DNA of 64,000 nt from Burkholderia anthina. GTDB taxonomy: Bacteria; Pseudomonadota; Gammaproteobacteria; Burkholderiales; Burkholderiaceae. Shown one piece after another: positions 43,570 to 53,000 of this stretch. Each line of letters starts with the position of its first letter. Positions within the stretch are counted from its first letter, which is position 1. The notes beneath the pieces were generated by a model, which ran no database searches, was not told the DNA's origin, and worked only from the letters and a program-made list of their open reading frames with translations. A program made the position numbers and the translations under genes. The stretch spans positions 1-64,000 of the forward strand of contig NZ_LNJP01000003.1 of the NCBI RefSeq assembly GCF_001547525.1, read 5' to 3'.

Positions 43570-45222
43570 CTACTTCTTGTCGCCCGCCAGGTCGATCGCC
43601 GTGTTCGAGCCGACCGCATGGCGCAACTGGAACTTCTGGATCTTGCCGGTCGAGGTCTTCGGCAGCTCGCCGAAGCGCACGGCCTTCGGCACCTTGAAGC
43701 CCGCGAGCAGTTGCCGGCAGTGCGCGACGATTTCCGCCTCGGTCGCGCTCGCGCCTTCGCGCAGCTCGACGAACGCGCACGGCACCTCGCCCCATTTCGG
43801 GTCGGGCATCGCGACGACGGCCGCCACGGCCACGGCCGGATGCCGGTACAGCGCGTCCTCGACCTCGATGCTCGAGATGTTCTCGCCGCCCGAGATGATG
43901 ATGTCCTTCTTGCGATCCTTGATCCGGATATAGCCGTCCGGCATCAGCACCGCGAGATCGCCGGTATGGAACCAGCCGCCGTGGAACGCCTCGTCGGTCG
44001 CCTTCGGGTTCTTCAGGTAGCCCTTCATGCAGATGTTGCCGCGGAACATGATCTCGCCGAGCGTCTCGCCGTCGGCCGGCACCGGCGTCATCGTGTCGGG
44101 ATCGAGCACCGTCGCGCCCGCTTCGAGGTGGTAGCGCACGCCCTGGCGCGCGTTGAGCCGCGCGCGTTCCTCGTCGGACACGGCTTCCCAGTGCGCCTGC
44201 TTCGCGCAGACGGTCGCCGGGCCGTAGACCTCGGTCAGCCCGTACACGTGCAGCAGGTCGAAGCCGATCTCCTTCATCTTCGCGATCACGGCGGGCGCGG
44301 GCGCCGCGCCCGCGACCATCGCGTGCACCGTGTGGTCGATGCCTTCGCGCAGCTCGGCCGGCGCGTTCGCGATCGCGCTCTGCACGATCGGCGCGCCGCA
44401 GTAATGCGTGACGCGCTCGCGGCGGATCAGGTCGAACACGGTCTTCGCGTCGAACTTGCGCAGGCACACGTTCACGCCCGCGCGCGCGGCGACGGCCCAC
44501 GGGAAACACCAGCCGTTGCAGTGGAACATCGGCAGCGTCCACAGATACACCGCGTGCTTCGGCATGTCCCATTCGAGGATGTTGCTGATCGCCGCGAGAT
44601 ACGCGCCGCGATGGTGGTAGACGACGCCCTTCGGGTCGCCCGTCGTGCCGGACGTGTAGTTCAGCGCGATCGCGTCCCATTCATCGGCGGGCGGCGTCCA
44701 TGCATGGTCGGGGTCGCCGCCGGCCACGAACGCCTCGTAGTCGGTCGCGCCCGCGAAACGGTCGGGATCGGCCGGCATCGCGTCGGCCACGCTGACGATC
44801 TTCAGGCCCGGCACCTCGAGCGCCGCGCGATGCGCGAGCTCCGCATATTCGGTGTCGACGATCAGCACCTTCGCCTCGCCGTGACGCAGCATGAACAGCA
44901 CCGACGATACGTCGAGCCGCGTGTTGATCGTGTTCAGCACGGCGCCGGCCATCGGCACGCCGAAGTGCGCCTCGACCATCGCCGGGATGTTCGGCAGCAG
45001 CGCCGCGACCGTGTCGCCGCGCCCGACGCCGGCCTGCGCGAGCGCGCTCGCCAGTTGCTTCGCGCGCGTCCAGGTTTCGCCCCACGTGCGCCGCACGTCG
45101 CCGTGCACGATCGCGAGGCGCTGGCCGTAGACTTCGGCCGCGCGGATCAGGAAATCGATCGGCGTGACCGGTACGTAGTTGGCGTCGCGGCGGCCGAGCC
45201 CGGCCTCGAACATCTGCGTCAT
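43570..45222 (-). CDS. AMP-forming acyl-CoA synthetase
   Basis: This 550-residue enzyme has P-loop YTSGTTGDPKG (189-199), the adenylate motif YGLTEVYGP, HTGDL, the hinge DRKKDIIISGGENISSIEVE and the C-terminal catalytic lysine in PKTSTGKIQKF. It forms an acyl-AMP and then an acyl-CoA; its pattern resembles the medium-chain/AlkK and DMSP-type ligase group. The ATG at 45222 follows GGGAGACAGGAT. It is divergent from a Crp/Fnr regulator across 168 bases and converges on the chemoreceptor gene. Confidence 0.93.
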   Translation of the reverse strand: MTQMFEAGLGRRDANYVPVTPIDFLIRAAEVYGQRLAIVHGDVRRTWGETWTRAKQLASALAQAGVGRGDTVAALLPNIPAMVEAHFGVPMAGAVLNTINTRLDVSSVLFMLRHGEAKVLIVDTEYAELAHRAALEVPGLKIVSVADAMPADPDRFAGATDYEAFVAGGDPDHAWTPPADEWDAIALNYTSGTTGDPKGVVYHHRGAYLAAISNILEWDMPKHAVYLWTLPMFHCNGWCFPWAVAARAGVNVCLRKFDAKTVFDLIRRERVTHYCGAPIVQSAIANAPAELREGIDHTVHAMVAGAAPAPAVIAKMKEIGFDLLHVYGLTEVYGPATVCAKQAHWEAVSDEERARLNARQGVRYHLEAGATVLDPDTMTPVPADGETLGEIMFRGNICMKGYLKNPKATDEAFHGGWFHTGDLAVLMPDGYIRIKDRKKDIIISGGENISSIEVEDALYRHPAVAVAAVVAMPDPKWGEVPCAFVELREGASATEAEIVAHCRQLLAGFKVPKAVRFGELPKTSTGKIQKFQLRHAVGSNTAIDLAGDKK

Positions 45223-45273
45223 GATCCTGTCTCCCGTGTTCTGTCGACCGGGGCGCATGCACCCCGGATCGTT

Positions 45274-45287
45274 TTGATGTGGTTCAA
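45274..45287. promoter_or_regulatory. FNR/ANR-like box between the acyl-CoA synthetase and Crp/Fnr genes
   Basis: TTGATGTGGTTCAA matches the FNR consensus TTGATnnnnATCAA at nine of ten defined bases. It lies 52 bases upstream of the synthetase start and about 100 bases upstream of the regulator start. A second dyad, CCGGGG/CCCCGG (45248-45253/45262-45267), is next to it. Confidence 0.4.
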
Positions 45288-45390
45288 TTGCCGACAGCCT
45301 AACGGGCGATATTGTGAGCCGTCTGTCATCGAAACGACAGAGTGCCGCGCGAGCGCTGCGCGTTATCCCTATCCTCGCAAACCCGCATCC

Positions 45391-46134
45391 ATGCACGACC
45401 ACCTCGACGCGGCCGCCGACCCGGCCGACACGCTTCCCGAACCGGGCCCGGTGCCGCCGCTGGCGACGCTGTTCGGCCAGTGCGCGTGGTTCCGCACGCT
45501 GGCGCCCGAACACCAGGCGCTCGTGCTCGCCCAGTCGCATGTCGCGCGGTGCGACGCCGGCGACGTGATCGCGCACCGGCTCGCGCCGTCCGAATACTGG
45601 ATCGGCGTCCATCGGGGGCTGCTGAAGCTCGCGATCTTCAACGTGTCGGGGCGCGGCTGCACGTTCTCCGGCGTGCCGTCGGGCGGCTGGTTCGGCGAAG
45701 GCAGCGTGATCAAGCGCGAGCGGCGCAAGTACGAGGTCGTCGCGATCCAGCGCTCGACCGTGCTGTTCGTGCCGGTCGACACGTTCCATGCGCTGCTCGA
45801 CACGAGCCTGCCGTTCACGCGCTTCGTGATTCATCAGTTGAACAACCGGATGGGCGAATTCATCGCGTCGATCCAGAACAGCCGGCTGCTCGACGTCGAC
45901 GCGCGCGTCGCGCAGGCGCTCGCGCAACTCTTCAACCCCGCGCTGTATCCGGATACCGGCCCGTCGCTGTCGATCTCGCAGGAGGAACTGGGGATGCTCG
46001 TCGGCGTGTCGCGCCAACGGATCAACCAGGCGCTGCAGCAGCTCGAGAAGCTCGGCGCGCTGCGGCTCGCGTACAACCAGATCGACGTCGTCGATCTCGA
46101 CGCGCTCGCGCGCGTCGGCATGGAGCAGCTGTGA
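45391..46134 (+). CDS. Crp/Fnr-family regulator
   Basis: The 247-residue product has a cyclic-nucleotide-binding-like beta barrel (about 30-145), a dimer helix and a C-terminal winged helix (about 185-235; SISQEELGMLVGVSRQRINQ). The N-terminal cysteine cluster of oxygen-sensing FNR is absent, so it is not a canonical iron-sulfur sensor; the effector is unknown. The ATG at 45391 has no strong ribosome binding site. It may control the divergent acyl-CoA synthetase or the RND pump 185 bases downstream. Confidence 0.88.
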   Translation: MHDHLDAAADPADTLPEPGPVPPLATLFGQCAWFRTLAPEHQALVLAQSHVARCDAGDVIAHRLAPSEYWIGVHRGLLKLAIFNVSGRGCTFSGVPSGGWFGEGSVIKRERRKYEVVAIQRSTVLFVPVDTFHALLDTSLPFTRFVIHQLNNRMGEFIASIQNSRLLDVDARVAQALAQLFNPALYPDTGPSLSISQEELGMLVGVSRQRINQALQQLEKLGALRLAYNQIDVVDLDALARVGMEQL

Positions 46135-46319
46135 GCGCCGCCCAATGCGCGGAACCGTCGCCATCGCGGCCGCGCATTCCGTCTGCGGAATCGGCCGACG
46201 GCCGCCACGCCCCAACCTGACAATTCCGCCAGTTTCGCGACAGTAACCCGTTGCGGGCCGACGCCTATCATTCGGGTTCCCTTCACCGCCGCCCGATCAC
46301 CGCCTGTCCCGCCGCCTCC

Positions 46320-49300
46320 ATGTGGATCGTCAATCTCGCGCTCAGGCGCCCCTACACGTTCATCGTCATGGCCATCATGATCGTGCTGGCCACCCCGCTG
46401 GCGCTGATGCGCACACCGGTCGACGTGCTGCCCGCGATCAACATCCCCGTGATCAGCGTGATCTGGAATTACAACGGCTTCTCCGCGACGGAGATGACGA
46501 ACCGCATCACGTCCGTGCATGAACGGATCCTGACCACGACCGTCAACAATATCCAGCACGTCGAATCGACGTCGTTGCCCGGCATCGCGGTCGTGAAGGT
46601 GTTCCTGCAGCCGGGCGCGAACGTGCAGACGGCGATCGCGCAGACGGTGTCGTCCGCGCAGGCGATCGTGCGGCAGATGCCGCAGGGCGCGACGCCGCCG
46701 CTCGTGATCACCTATTCCGCGTCGAGCATCCCGGTGATCCAGCTCGGGCTGTCGAGCAAGACGCTCAGCGAACAGTCGCTCGCCGACATCGCGCTCAACT
46801 TCCTGCGCCCGCAGCTGATCACGGTGCCCGGCGTGCAGATTCCGTTCCCGTACGGCGGGCGCACGCGCGTGGTCGCGATCGACCTCGACCCGCAGGCGCT
46901 GCAAGCGAAGGGCCTCACGCCGGCCGACATCGTCAACGCGGTCAACGCGCAGAACCTCGTGCTGCCGACCGGCACCGCGAAGATGGGCCAGACCGAATAC
47001 CGGATCGACACGAACGCGTCGGCCGATACGGTCGCCGACATCAGCAACCTGCCGGTCCAGACGATCAACGGCGCGACGACCTACCTGCGCGAGGTCGCGG
47101 CGGTGCGCGACGGCTTCGCGCCGCAGACCAACGTCGTGCGCCAGAACGGCCAGCGCGGCGTGCTGATCTCGATCCTGAAAAGCGGCGACGCGTCGACGCT
47201 CAAGGTCGTGTCGGACCTGAAGGCGCTGCTGCCGAAGGTGATCCCGACGCTGCCCGAGGGGCTCGCGATCACGCCGCTGTTCGACCAGTCGGTGTTCGTC
47301 AACGCGGCCGTCCAGGGCGTGATCCACGAGGCGCTGATCGCCGCCGTGCTGACCGCGATGATGATCCTGCTGTTCCTCGGCAACTGGCGCAGCACGCTGA
47401 TCATCGCGATCTCGATCCCGCTGTCGATCTTCACGTCGCTGATCGCGCTGTCCGCGCTCGGCGAGACCATCAACATCATGACGCTCGGCGGGCTCGCGCT
47501 CGCGGTCGGCATTCTCGTCGACGATGCAACCGTCACGATCGAGAACATCGAGCGGCATCTCCATCTCGGTACGAACCTGCACGAAGCGATTCTCGAAGGC
47601 GCGGGCGAGATCGCGGTACCGGCGCTCGTGTCGACGCTGTGCATCTGCATCGTGTTCGTGCCGATGTTCTTCCTGACCGGCGTCGCGCGCTTCCTGTTCG
47701 TGCCGCTCGCGGAAGCCGTGGTATTCGCGATGCTCGCGTCGTACGTGCTGTCGCGCACGCTGGTGCCGACGCTCGCGATGCTGCTGTTCCGCCCGCAGCA
47801 GGCGAGCACCGGCCCCGGCCCTTCGACGTCGCGCTTCGCGCGCATCCATCACGCGTTCAACCACGCGTTCGAACGGCTGCGCGCGTGGTACATCGTGCTG
47901 CTGAGCATCCTGCTCGTGCGCCGCCGCTTCTACGCGCTGTGCTTCCTCGGCTTCTGCGTGCTGTCGACGGGCCTCGTATTCGTGCTCGGCCGCGACTTCT
48001 TCCCGAACGCCGATTCCGGCAACCTCCGGCTGCACGTGCGCGCGCCGACCGGCTACCGGATCGAGGAAACCGCGCGGCTCGCCGACCAGGTCGAACGCGT
48101 GATCCGCGAAACCGTGCCGCCCGACGAGCTCGGCGCGATCGTCGACAACCTCGGCCTGCCGGTCAGCGGCATCAACCTGTCGTACAGCAACGCCGGCACG
48201 ATCGGCACGCTCGACGGCGAGCTGCTGATCGCGCTGAAGCCCGGCCACCGCGCGACCGGGCACTACGTGCAGACACTGCGCACGCTGCTGCCGCAGCGCT
48301 TTCCGGGCGTCGAGTTCTTCTTCCAGCCGTCCGACATCATCACGCAGATCCTCAACTTCGGGCAGCCGGCCGCGATCGACGTGCAGGTGCTCGGCAACGA
48401 TCTCGCGAGTAACATGACCATTGCGAGCGGCCTGATGAAAAAGATCAGGCAAATCCCCGGCGCCGTCGACGTGCACGTACTGCAACGCAACGACGAACCG
48501 ACCCTGCTGGCCGACATGGACCGTACGCGCATGCAGCAGCTCAATCTCTCCGCGCAGAACGTCGCGCAGAACATGCTGATCTCGCTGTCGGGGAGTTCCC
48601 AGACGACGCCGTCGTTCTGGATCAACCCGCGCACCGGCGTCCAGTACCCGCTGCAGATCCAGACCCCGCAATACAACCTGTCGTCGGTCGACGATCTGCT
48701 CGGCACGCCGATCTCCGCCAGCGGCCGCACGGCCACGCCGCTGCAACTGCTCGGCAATCTGGTGCAGGTGCGCAGTACCGCGAACCCCGCCGTGATCACG
48801 CACTACAACATCCGCCCGGCAATCGACGTGTACGTGAGCGTCGAGGGCCGCGATCTCGGCGCGGTCGCGGGCGAGATCGACCGCATCGTGGCCGACGCGC
48901 GCGCGACGCTGCCGCGCGGCACCGCCCTCGCGATGCGCGGCCAGATCGAGACGATGCGCACGTCGTATCTCGGCCTCGGCGCGGGCGTCGCGATGGCGAT
49001 CGTGCTCGTCTACCTGCTGATCGTCGTCAATTTCCAGTCGTGGCTCGACCCGCTGATCATCATCAGCGCGATGCCGGCCGCGCTCGCCGGCATCGCGTGG
49101 ATGCTGTTCGTCACCGGCACGCACCTGAGCGTGCCCGCGCTGACGGGCGCGATCATGACGGTCGGCGTCGCGACCGCGAACAGCATTCTCGTCGTGTCGT
49201 TCGCGCGGCAACGGCTCGCGGACGGCGCGCCGCCGCTCACGGCCGCGCTCGAAGCCGGCGCGACCCGGATCCGGCCGGTGCTGATGACGGCGCTCGCGAT

Positions 49301-49487
49301 GATCATCGGGATGGTGCCGATGGCGCTCGGTCTCGGCGAAGGCGCCGAGCAGAACGCGCCGCTCGGCCGCGCGGTGATCGGCGGGCTGCTGTTCGCGACC
49401 GTTTCGACGTTGCTGTTCGTGCCGCTCGTGTTCGGCGGCGTGCATGCGCGGCTGGCCCGGCGGCGCGCGCGCCAGGCCGGACACTGA
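46320..49487 (+). CDS. RND efflux pump inner-membrane transporter
   Basis: This 1055-residue protein starts MWIVNLALRRPYTFIVMAIM, with 12 membrane helices and two large periplasmic loops. The helix-4 proton-relay aspartates are in GGLALAVGILVDDATVTIEN. The DVLPAINIPVISVIWNYNGF start and the C-terminal half (GGLLFATVSTLLFVPLVF) are those of the multidrug (HAE1/MdtB-like) branch. It exchanges protons for drugs or other hydrophobic compounds together with the adaptor and outer-membrane factor that follow. The order pump-adaptor-channel is reversed from the common adaptor-first order. Confidence 0.94.
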   Translation: MWIVNLALRRPYTFIVMAIMIVLATPLALMRTPVDVLPAINIPVISVIWNYNGFSATEMTNRITSVHERILTTTVNNIQHVESTSLPGIAVVKVFLQPGANVQTAIAQTVSSAQAIVRQMPQGATPPLVITYSASSIPVIQLGLSSKTLSEQSLADIALNFLRPQLITVPGVQIPFPYGGRTRVVAIDLDPQALQAKGLTPADIVNAVNAQNLVLPTGTAKMGQTEYRIDTNASADTVADISNLPVQTINGATTYLREVAAVRDGFAPQTNVVRQNGQRGVLISILKSGDASTLKVVSDLKALLPKVIPTLPEGLAITPLFDQSVFVNAAVQGVIHEALIAAVLTAMMILLFLGNWRSTLIIAISIPLSIFTSLIALSALGETINIMTLGGLALAVGILVDDATVTIENIERHLHLGTNLHEAILEGAGEIAVPALVSTLCICIVFVPMFFLTGVARFLFVPLAEAVVFAMLASYVLSRTLVPTLAMLLFRPQQASTGPGPSTSRFARIHHAFNHAFERLRAWYIVLLSILLVRRRFYALCFLGFCVLSTGLVFVLGRDFFPNADSGNLRLHVRAPTGYRIEETARLADQVERVIRETVPPDELGAIVDNLGLPVSGINLSYSNAGTIGTLDGELLIALKPGHRATGHYVQTLRTLLPQRFPGVEFFFQPSDIITQILNFGQPAAIDVQVLGNDLASNMTIASGLMKKIRQIPGAVDVHVLQRNDEPTLLADMDRTRMQQLNLSAQNVAQNMLISLSGSSQTTPSFWINPRTGVQYPLQIQTPQYNLSSVDDLLGTPISASGRTATPLQLLGNLVQVRSTANPAVITHYNIRPAIDVYVSVEGRDLGAVAGEIDRIVADARATLPRGTALAMRGQIETMRTSYLGLGAGVAMAIVLVYLLIVVNFQSWLDPLIIISAMPAALAGIAWMLFVTGTHLSVPALTGAIMTVGVATANSILVVSFARQRLADGAPPLTAALEAGATRIRPVLMTALAMIIGMVPMALGLGEGAEQNAPLGRAVIGGLLFATVSTLLFVPLVFGGVHARLARRRARQAGH

Positions 49488-49523
49488 CTTTCGCCCCACT
49501 ACCCGGTTGAATTGGTTGAATTC

Positions 49524-50753
49524 ATGGAAGAGAAACATCACAGCGCCGTCGGCATCCAGGTGGACGAACACGGCATGCACCTGCCGACGCGCGCGTCGGT
49601 GTCGCGACGCGGGCGGATCGTCGTGATCGTGATCGGCGTGCTGCTGGCCGCCGGCGCCGCGCGCACGCTGATCGTCAACGGGCTGAACCGGCATCACCTC
49701 GACGCGGTCGCCGAGCAGAACGCGCGCCAATATGTGAGCGTCGTGCATCCGGTCGACGCGGCGACCGGCGGCAAGCTGACGCTGCCCGGCACGCTGCGCG
49801 GCTTCGTCGAGGCGCCGATCCATGCACGCGCCAGCGGCTACGTGCTGCGCTGGCAGGCCGACATCGGCGCGCACGTGAAACAGGGGCAAACGCTCGCCGA
49901 ACTCGACACGCCCGAGCTGAACCAGGAACTCGCGCAGGCCACCGCGCAGCGCCAGCAGGCGCAAGCGTCGCTCGCGCTCGCGAAGACGTCGTTCGACCGC
50001 GCGCAGCAGTTGCGTCAGCGCGATGCCGTGTCGCAACAGGAACTCGACGACCGGCAAGGCGCGTTCAACCAGGGCACCGCGAATCTCGCGGCGGCCGATG
50101 CGAACGTGCGCCGTCTCACTGAATTGAAGGGCTTCCAGCGGATCGTCGCGCCGATCGACGGGATCGTCACGCAGCGCAACATCGACGTCGGCGATCTCGT
50201 CAATTCCGGCAACGCGGGCCGCGCGCTGTTCACGGTCGTGCAGGCCGACCGGCTGCGCCTGTACGTGCAGGTGCCGCAGGCGTATGCGCAGCAGGTGAAG
50301 GTCGGCCAGCACGTGAGCGTCGCGCAGGCCGAGCTGCCGGGCCGGACCTTCGACGGCACGATCACGCGCACGTCGCAGGCAATCGACGTCGCGACGCGCT
50401 CGCTGCAGATCGAGATCACGTTGCCGACCCCGGACGGGCGGCTGCTGCCCGGCGCGTACGTGCAGGCGACGCTGCCGATGACGCCGGTCGGCCGCCTGCA
50501 GGTGCCGGCCAATACGCTGCTGTTCCGCGCCGAAGGCCCGACGGTCGCGGCCGTCGATGCGAACGGCCAGGTTCATCTGAAACAGGTGACGGTCGTGCGC
50601 ACGATCGGCCAGACGCTCGAAGTCGACGGGCCGATCACGCCGAACGACCGCCTCGTCGCGAACCCGGGCGACGCGCTCGCGACTGGCGACCGGGTCGTCG
50701 TGCAGGCGCCGGCGGCGCAACCGGCCTCGGCCGTCGCGGGAGCGAAGTCGTGA
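49524..50753 (+). CDS. RND efflux periplasmic adaptor (membrane-fusion protein)
   Basis: The 409-residue product has one N-terminal membrane anchor (about 32-52), then lipoyl, coiled-coil and beta-barrel domains of the HlyD/AcrA family. IHARASGYVLRWQADIGAHV is the first lipoyl half and RIVAPIDGIVTQRNIDVGDL the second; the Gln/Ala-rich segment between them (about 135-200) is the helical hairpin. The ATG at 49524 lies 37 bases after the pump gene; a TTG at 49512 is possible. Its stop overlaps the GTG of the outer-membrane gene. Confidence 0.93.
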   Translation: MEEKHHSAVGIQVDEHGMHLPTRASVSRRGRIVVIVIGVLLAAGAARTLIVNGLNRHHLDAVAEQNARQYVSVVHPVDAATGGKLTLPGTLRGFVEAPIHARASGYVLRWQADIGAHVKQGQTLAELDTPELNQELAQATAQRQQAQASLALAKTSFDRAQQLRQRDAVSQQELDDRQGAFNQGTANLAAADANVRRLTELKGFQRIVAPIDGIVTQRNIDVGDLVNSGNAGRALFTVVQADRLRLYVQVPQAYAQQVKVGQHVSVAQAELPGRTFDGTITRTSQAIDVATRSLQIEITLPTPDGRLLPGAYVQATLPMTPVGRLQVPANTLLFRAEGPTVAAVDANGQVHLKQVTVVRTIGQTLEVDGPITPNDRLVANPGDALATGDRVVVQAPAAQPASAVAGAKS

Positions 50754-52270
50754 GTGCGATACGCACCCGCGTGCGGCCCGCGGCGCTCGCCGCCGTCGTC
50801 GCGGCCGCCGCCGTCGCCCTCGCCGGCTGCACGGTCGGCCCGGACTACCAACGCCCGGCCGTCGACACGCCGGCCGCGTGGCGGCTCGACCCGGCCGACG
50901 CATACTGGCACCCGGCCGCGCCGGCCCGCGCGCCGCTCGATCCGGCCTGGTGGACCGCGTTCGGCGACACGCAGCTCGACGCGCTGGAAGCCGACGCGCT
51001 GCGCAACAACCAGAACCTGAAGGCGGTGGCCGCGCGCTACGACCAGGCGAAGGCGACGCTCGCGTCGGTCGCGTCCGCGCAGTATCCGGCCGTCGGGCTG
51101 AACGCGAGCGGCCAGCGCTTCAAGATCTCCGCCGACCGGCCGCAGACCAACTACGCGACGAAGAGCATGTCGACCGTGCAGAACGAGATCCAGGTCGGCG
51201 CGGCGGTCAACTACGAACTCGACCTGTTCGGCCGCGTACGGCGCAACGTCGAATCGGCACAGGCGAACACCGAGCAGGCGCGCGACGATTTCGCGAACGC
51301 GCGCCTCGTGCTGAGCGCCGATCTCGCGTCGAGCTATTTCACGCTGCGCGAGCTCGACACCGAGATCGACGTCGTCAAGCGCTCGATCGCGTTGCAGCAG
51401 AAAGCGCTCGATTACGTGAGCGCGCGCCACGACCTCGGCGCGGTGTCGGGCCTCGACCTGCTGCAGCAGCGCGCGCAGCTCGACGCGACGCGCACGCAGG
51501 TGCAGTTGCTGATCCAGCAGCGCGCGCAGGTCGAAACCGCGATCGCGACGCTGGTCGGCACGCCGGCCCCCGAATTCTCGCTGCCGGCGCGCGTGGTGCC
51601 GATCAACGCGCCCGCGCTGCCGACCGGCATGCCGAGCGACCTGCTGCAGCGGCGCCCCGACGTCGCGTCGGCCGAGCGCGCGATGGCCGCCGCGAACGCG
51701 CAGATCGGCGTCGCGCGCGCCGCGTATTTCCCGCGCATCACGCTGTCGCCGGACATCGGCTGGGATGCGACGCGCTTCGCGGGCCTGTTCACCGTGCCGG
51801 CGCTGCTGTGGTCGGTCGGCGGATCGCTCAGCCAGCCGCTGTTCGAAGGCGGCAAGCTGAAGGCCGGCGTCGATTTCGCGCAGGCCGGCTACGTCGCCGC
51901 GCAGGCCAGCTACCGGCAGACCGTGCTCACCGCGTTCCAGGAGGTGCAGAATGCGGTAACCGGCCTGTCGGTGCTGGCGCAGGCGGCGCAGCAGGCATCG
52001 GCCGCCGTCGACGACGCGCGCAAGCTCGTGTCGCTCGCGCAGGATCGCTACGCGGGCGGCCTGACGCCGTTCATCGACGTGCTGACGGCCCAGCAGCAAT
52101 TGCTGACGAGCGAGCGCCAGGCCGTGCAGATCCAGGGCCAGCGCGCGGCGCTCGTCGTGTTTCTCGCGAAGGCGCTCGGCGGCGGCTGGGACGGCGGCGC
52201 GGCGAACGGCGCCGCGCCGTCCGACGTCGCGTCGGCGGCCCCGCAGCGCGGCGCGGACGTCGGCCCTTGA
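50750..52270 (+). CDS. RND efflux outer-membrane factor (NodT family lipoprotein)
   Basis: This 506-residue protein has a lipobox ALAGC with Cys27 as the acylated residue. TVGPDYQRPAVDTPAAWR follows, as is usual for NodT/OprM-type channels. Two helical repeats are evident; GLDLLQQRAQLDATRTQVQL and GLTPFIDVLTAQQQLLTSER are matching segments from the two halves. It would trimerise in the outer membrane to complete the tripartite pump. The GTG start overlaps the adaptor stop (GTGA). Confidence 0.93.
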   Translation: MSAIRTRVRPAALAAVVAAAAVALAGCTVGPDYQRPAVDTPAAWRLDPADAYWHPAAPARAPLDPAWWTAFGDTQLDALEADALRNNQNLKAVAARYDQAKATLASVASAQYPAVGLNASGQRFKISADRPQTNYATKSMSTVQNEIQVGAAVNYELDLFGRVRRNVESAQANTEQARDDFANARLVLSADLASSYFTLRELDTEIDVVKRSIALQQKALDYVSARHDLGAVSGLDLLQQRAQLDATRTQVQLLIQQRAQVETAIATLVGTPAPEFSLPARVVPINAPALPTGMPSDLLQRRPDVASAERAMAAANAQIGVARAAYFPRITLSPDIGWDATRFAGLFTVPALLWSVGGSLSQPLFEGGKLKAGVDFAQAGYVAAQASYRQTVLTAFQEVQNAVTGLSVLAQAAQQASAAVDDARKLVSLAQDRYAGGLTPFIDVLTAQQQLLTSERQAVQIQGQRAALVVFLAKALGGGWDGGAANGAAPSDVASAAPQRGADVGP

Positions 52271-52304
52271 CCTGCCCTTAACCGGTTACGCGGACAACGA
52301 ACCT

Positions 52305-53000
52305 ATGAAAGTGCTGATCGTCGAAGACGAACCGAAGGTCGTCGAATACCTGAAGAGCGGCCTGACCGAGGAAGGCTGGGTCGTCGATACCGCGCTCGAC
52401 GGCGAGGACGGTGCGTGGAAAGCCGTCGAATTCGACTACGACGTGGTCGTGCTCGACGTGATGCTGCCGAAGCTCGACGGCTTCGGCGTGCTGCGTGCGC
52501 TGCGCGCGCAGAAGCAGACGCCCGTGATCATGCTGACCGCGCGCGATCGCGTCGACGACCGCGTGCGGGGCTTGCGCGGCGGCGCCGACGACTACCTGAC
52601 CAAGCCCTTCTCGTTCCTCGAGCTGATCGAACGGCTGCGCGCGCTGACGCGCCGCGCGCGCGTGCAGGAATCGACGCTGATCTCGATCGGCGACCTGCGC
52701 GTGGACCTGATCGGCCGCCGCGCGACCCGCGACGGCGCGCGGCTCGACCTGACCGCGCAGGAATTCCAGTTGCTCGGCGTGCTCGCGCGGCGCAGCGGCG
52801 AGGTGCTGTCGAAGACGACGATCGCCGAACTCGTGTGGGACGTGAACTTCGACAGCAACGCGAACGTCGTCGAGACGGCGATCAAGCGCCTGCGCGCGAA
52901 ACTCGACGGCCCGTTCGCGGAGAAGCTGCTGCACACGATCCGCGGGATGGGCTACGTGCTCGAGGCCCGCGAGGACGGCGACACGGAGCGGCGCGCATGA
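52305..53000 (+). CDS. OmpR-family response regulator (IrlR/CusR-like)
   Basis: The 231-residue product has a receiver domain with Glu7/Asp8, phospho-acceptor Asp51 (VVVLDVMLPKLDG), Thr77 and Lys99 (YLTKPFS), and a C-terminal winged helix (about 130-225; LDLTAQEFQLLGVLARRSGE). It is 34 bases after the outer-membrane factor gene, with its stop overlapping the sensor start by four bases. It should control the pump genes in response to the sensor. Similarity is to regulators of heavy-metal or antibiotic efflux. Confidence 0.94.
   Translation: MKVLIVEDEPKVVEYLKSGLTEEGWVVDTALDGEDGAWKAVEFDYDVVVLDVMLPKLDGFGVLRALRAQKQTPVIMLTARDRVDDRVRGLRGGADDYLTKPFSFLELIERLRALTRRARVQESTLISIGDLRVDLIGRRATRDGARLDLTAQEFQLLGVLARRSGEVLSKTTIAELVWDVNFDSNANVVETAIKRLRAKLDGPFAEKLLHTIRGMGYVLEAREDGDTERRA

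Noticed and set aside
45834..50903. Very long minus-strand open frame (about 1690 codons) opposite the Crp/Fnr and RND genes
   Set aside because: It is antisense to well-supported genes, very rich in Arg/His/Asp/Val as expected from reading GC-rich codons backwards, and has no family motifs. Similar antisense frames at 19479-21749, 33504-35834, 50573-52099, 52952-55105 and 57520-59988 were rejected for the same reason.
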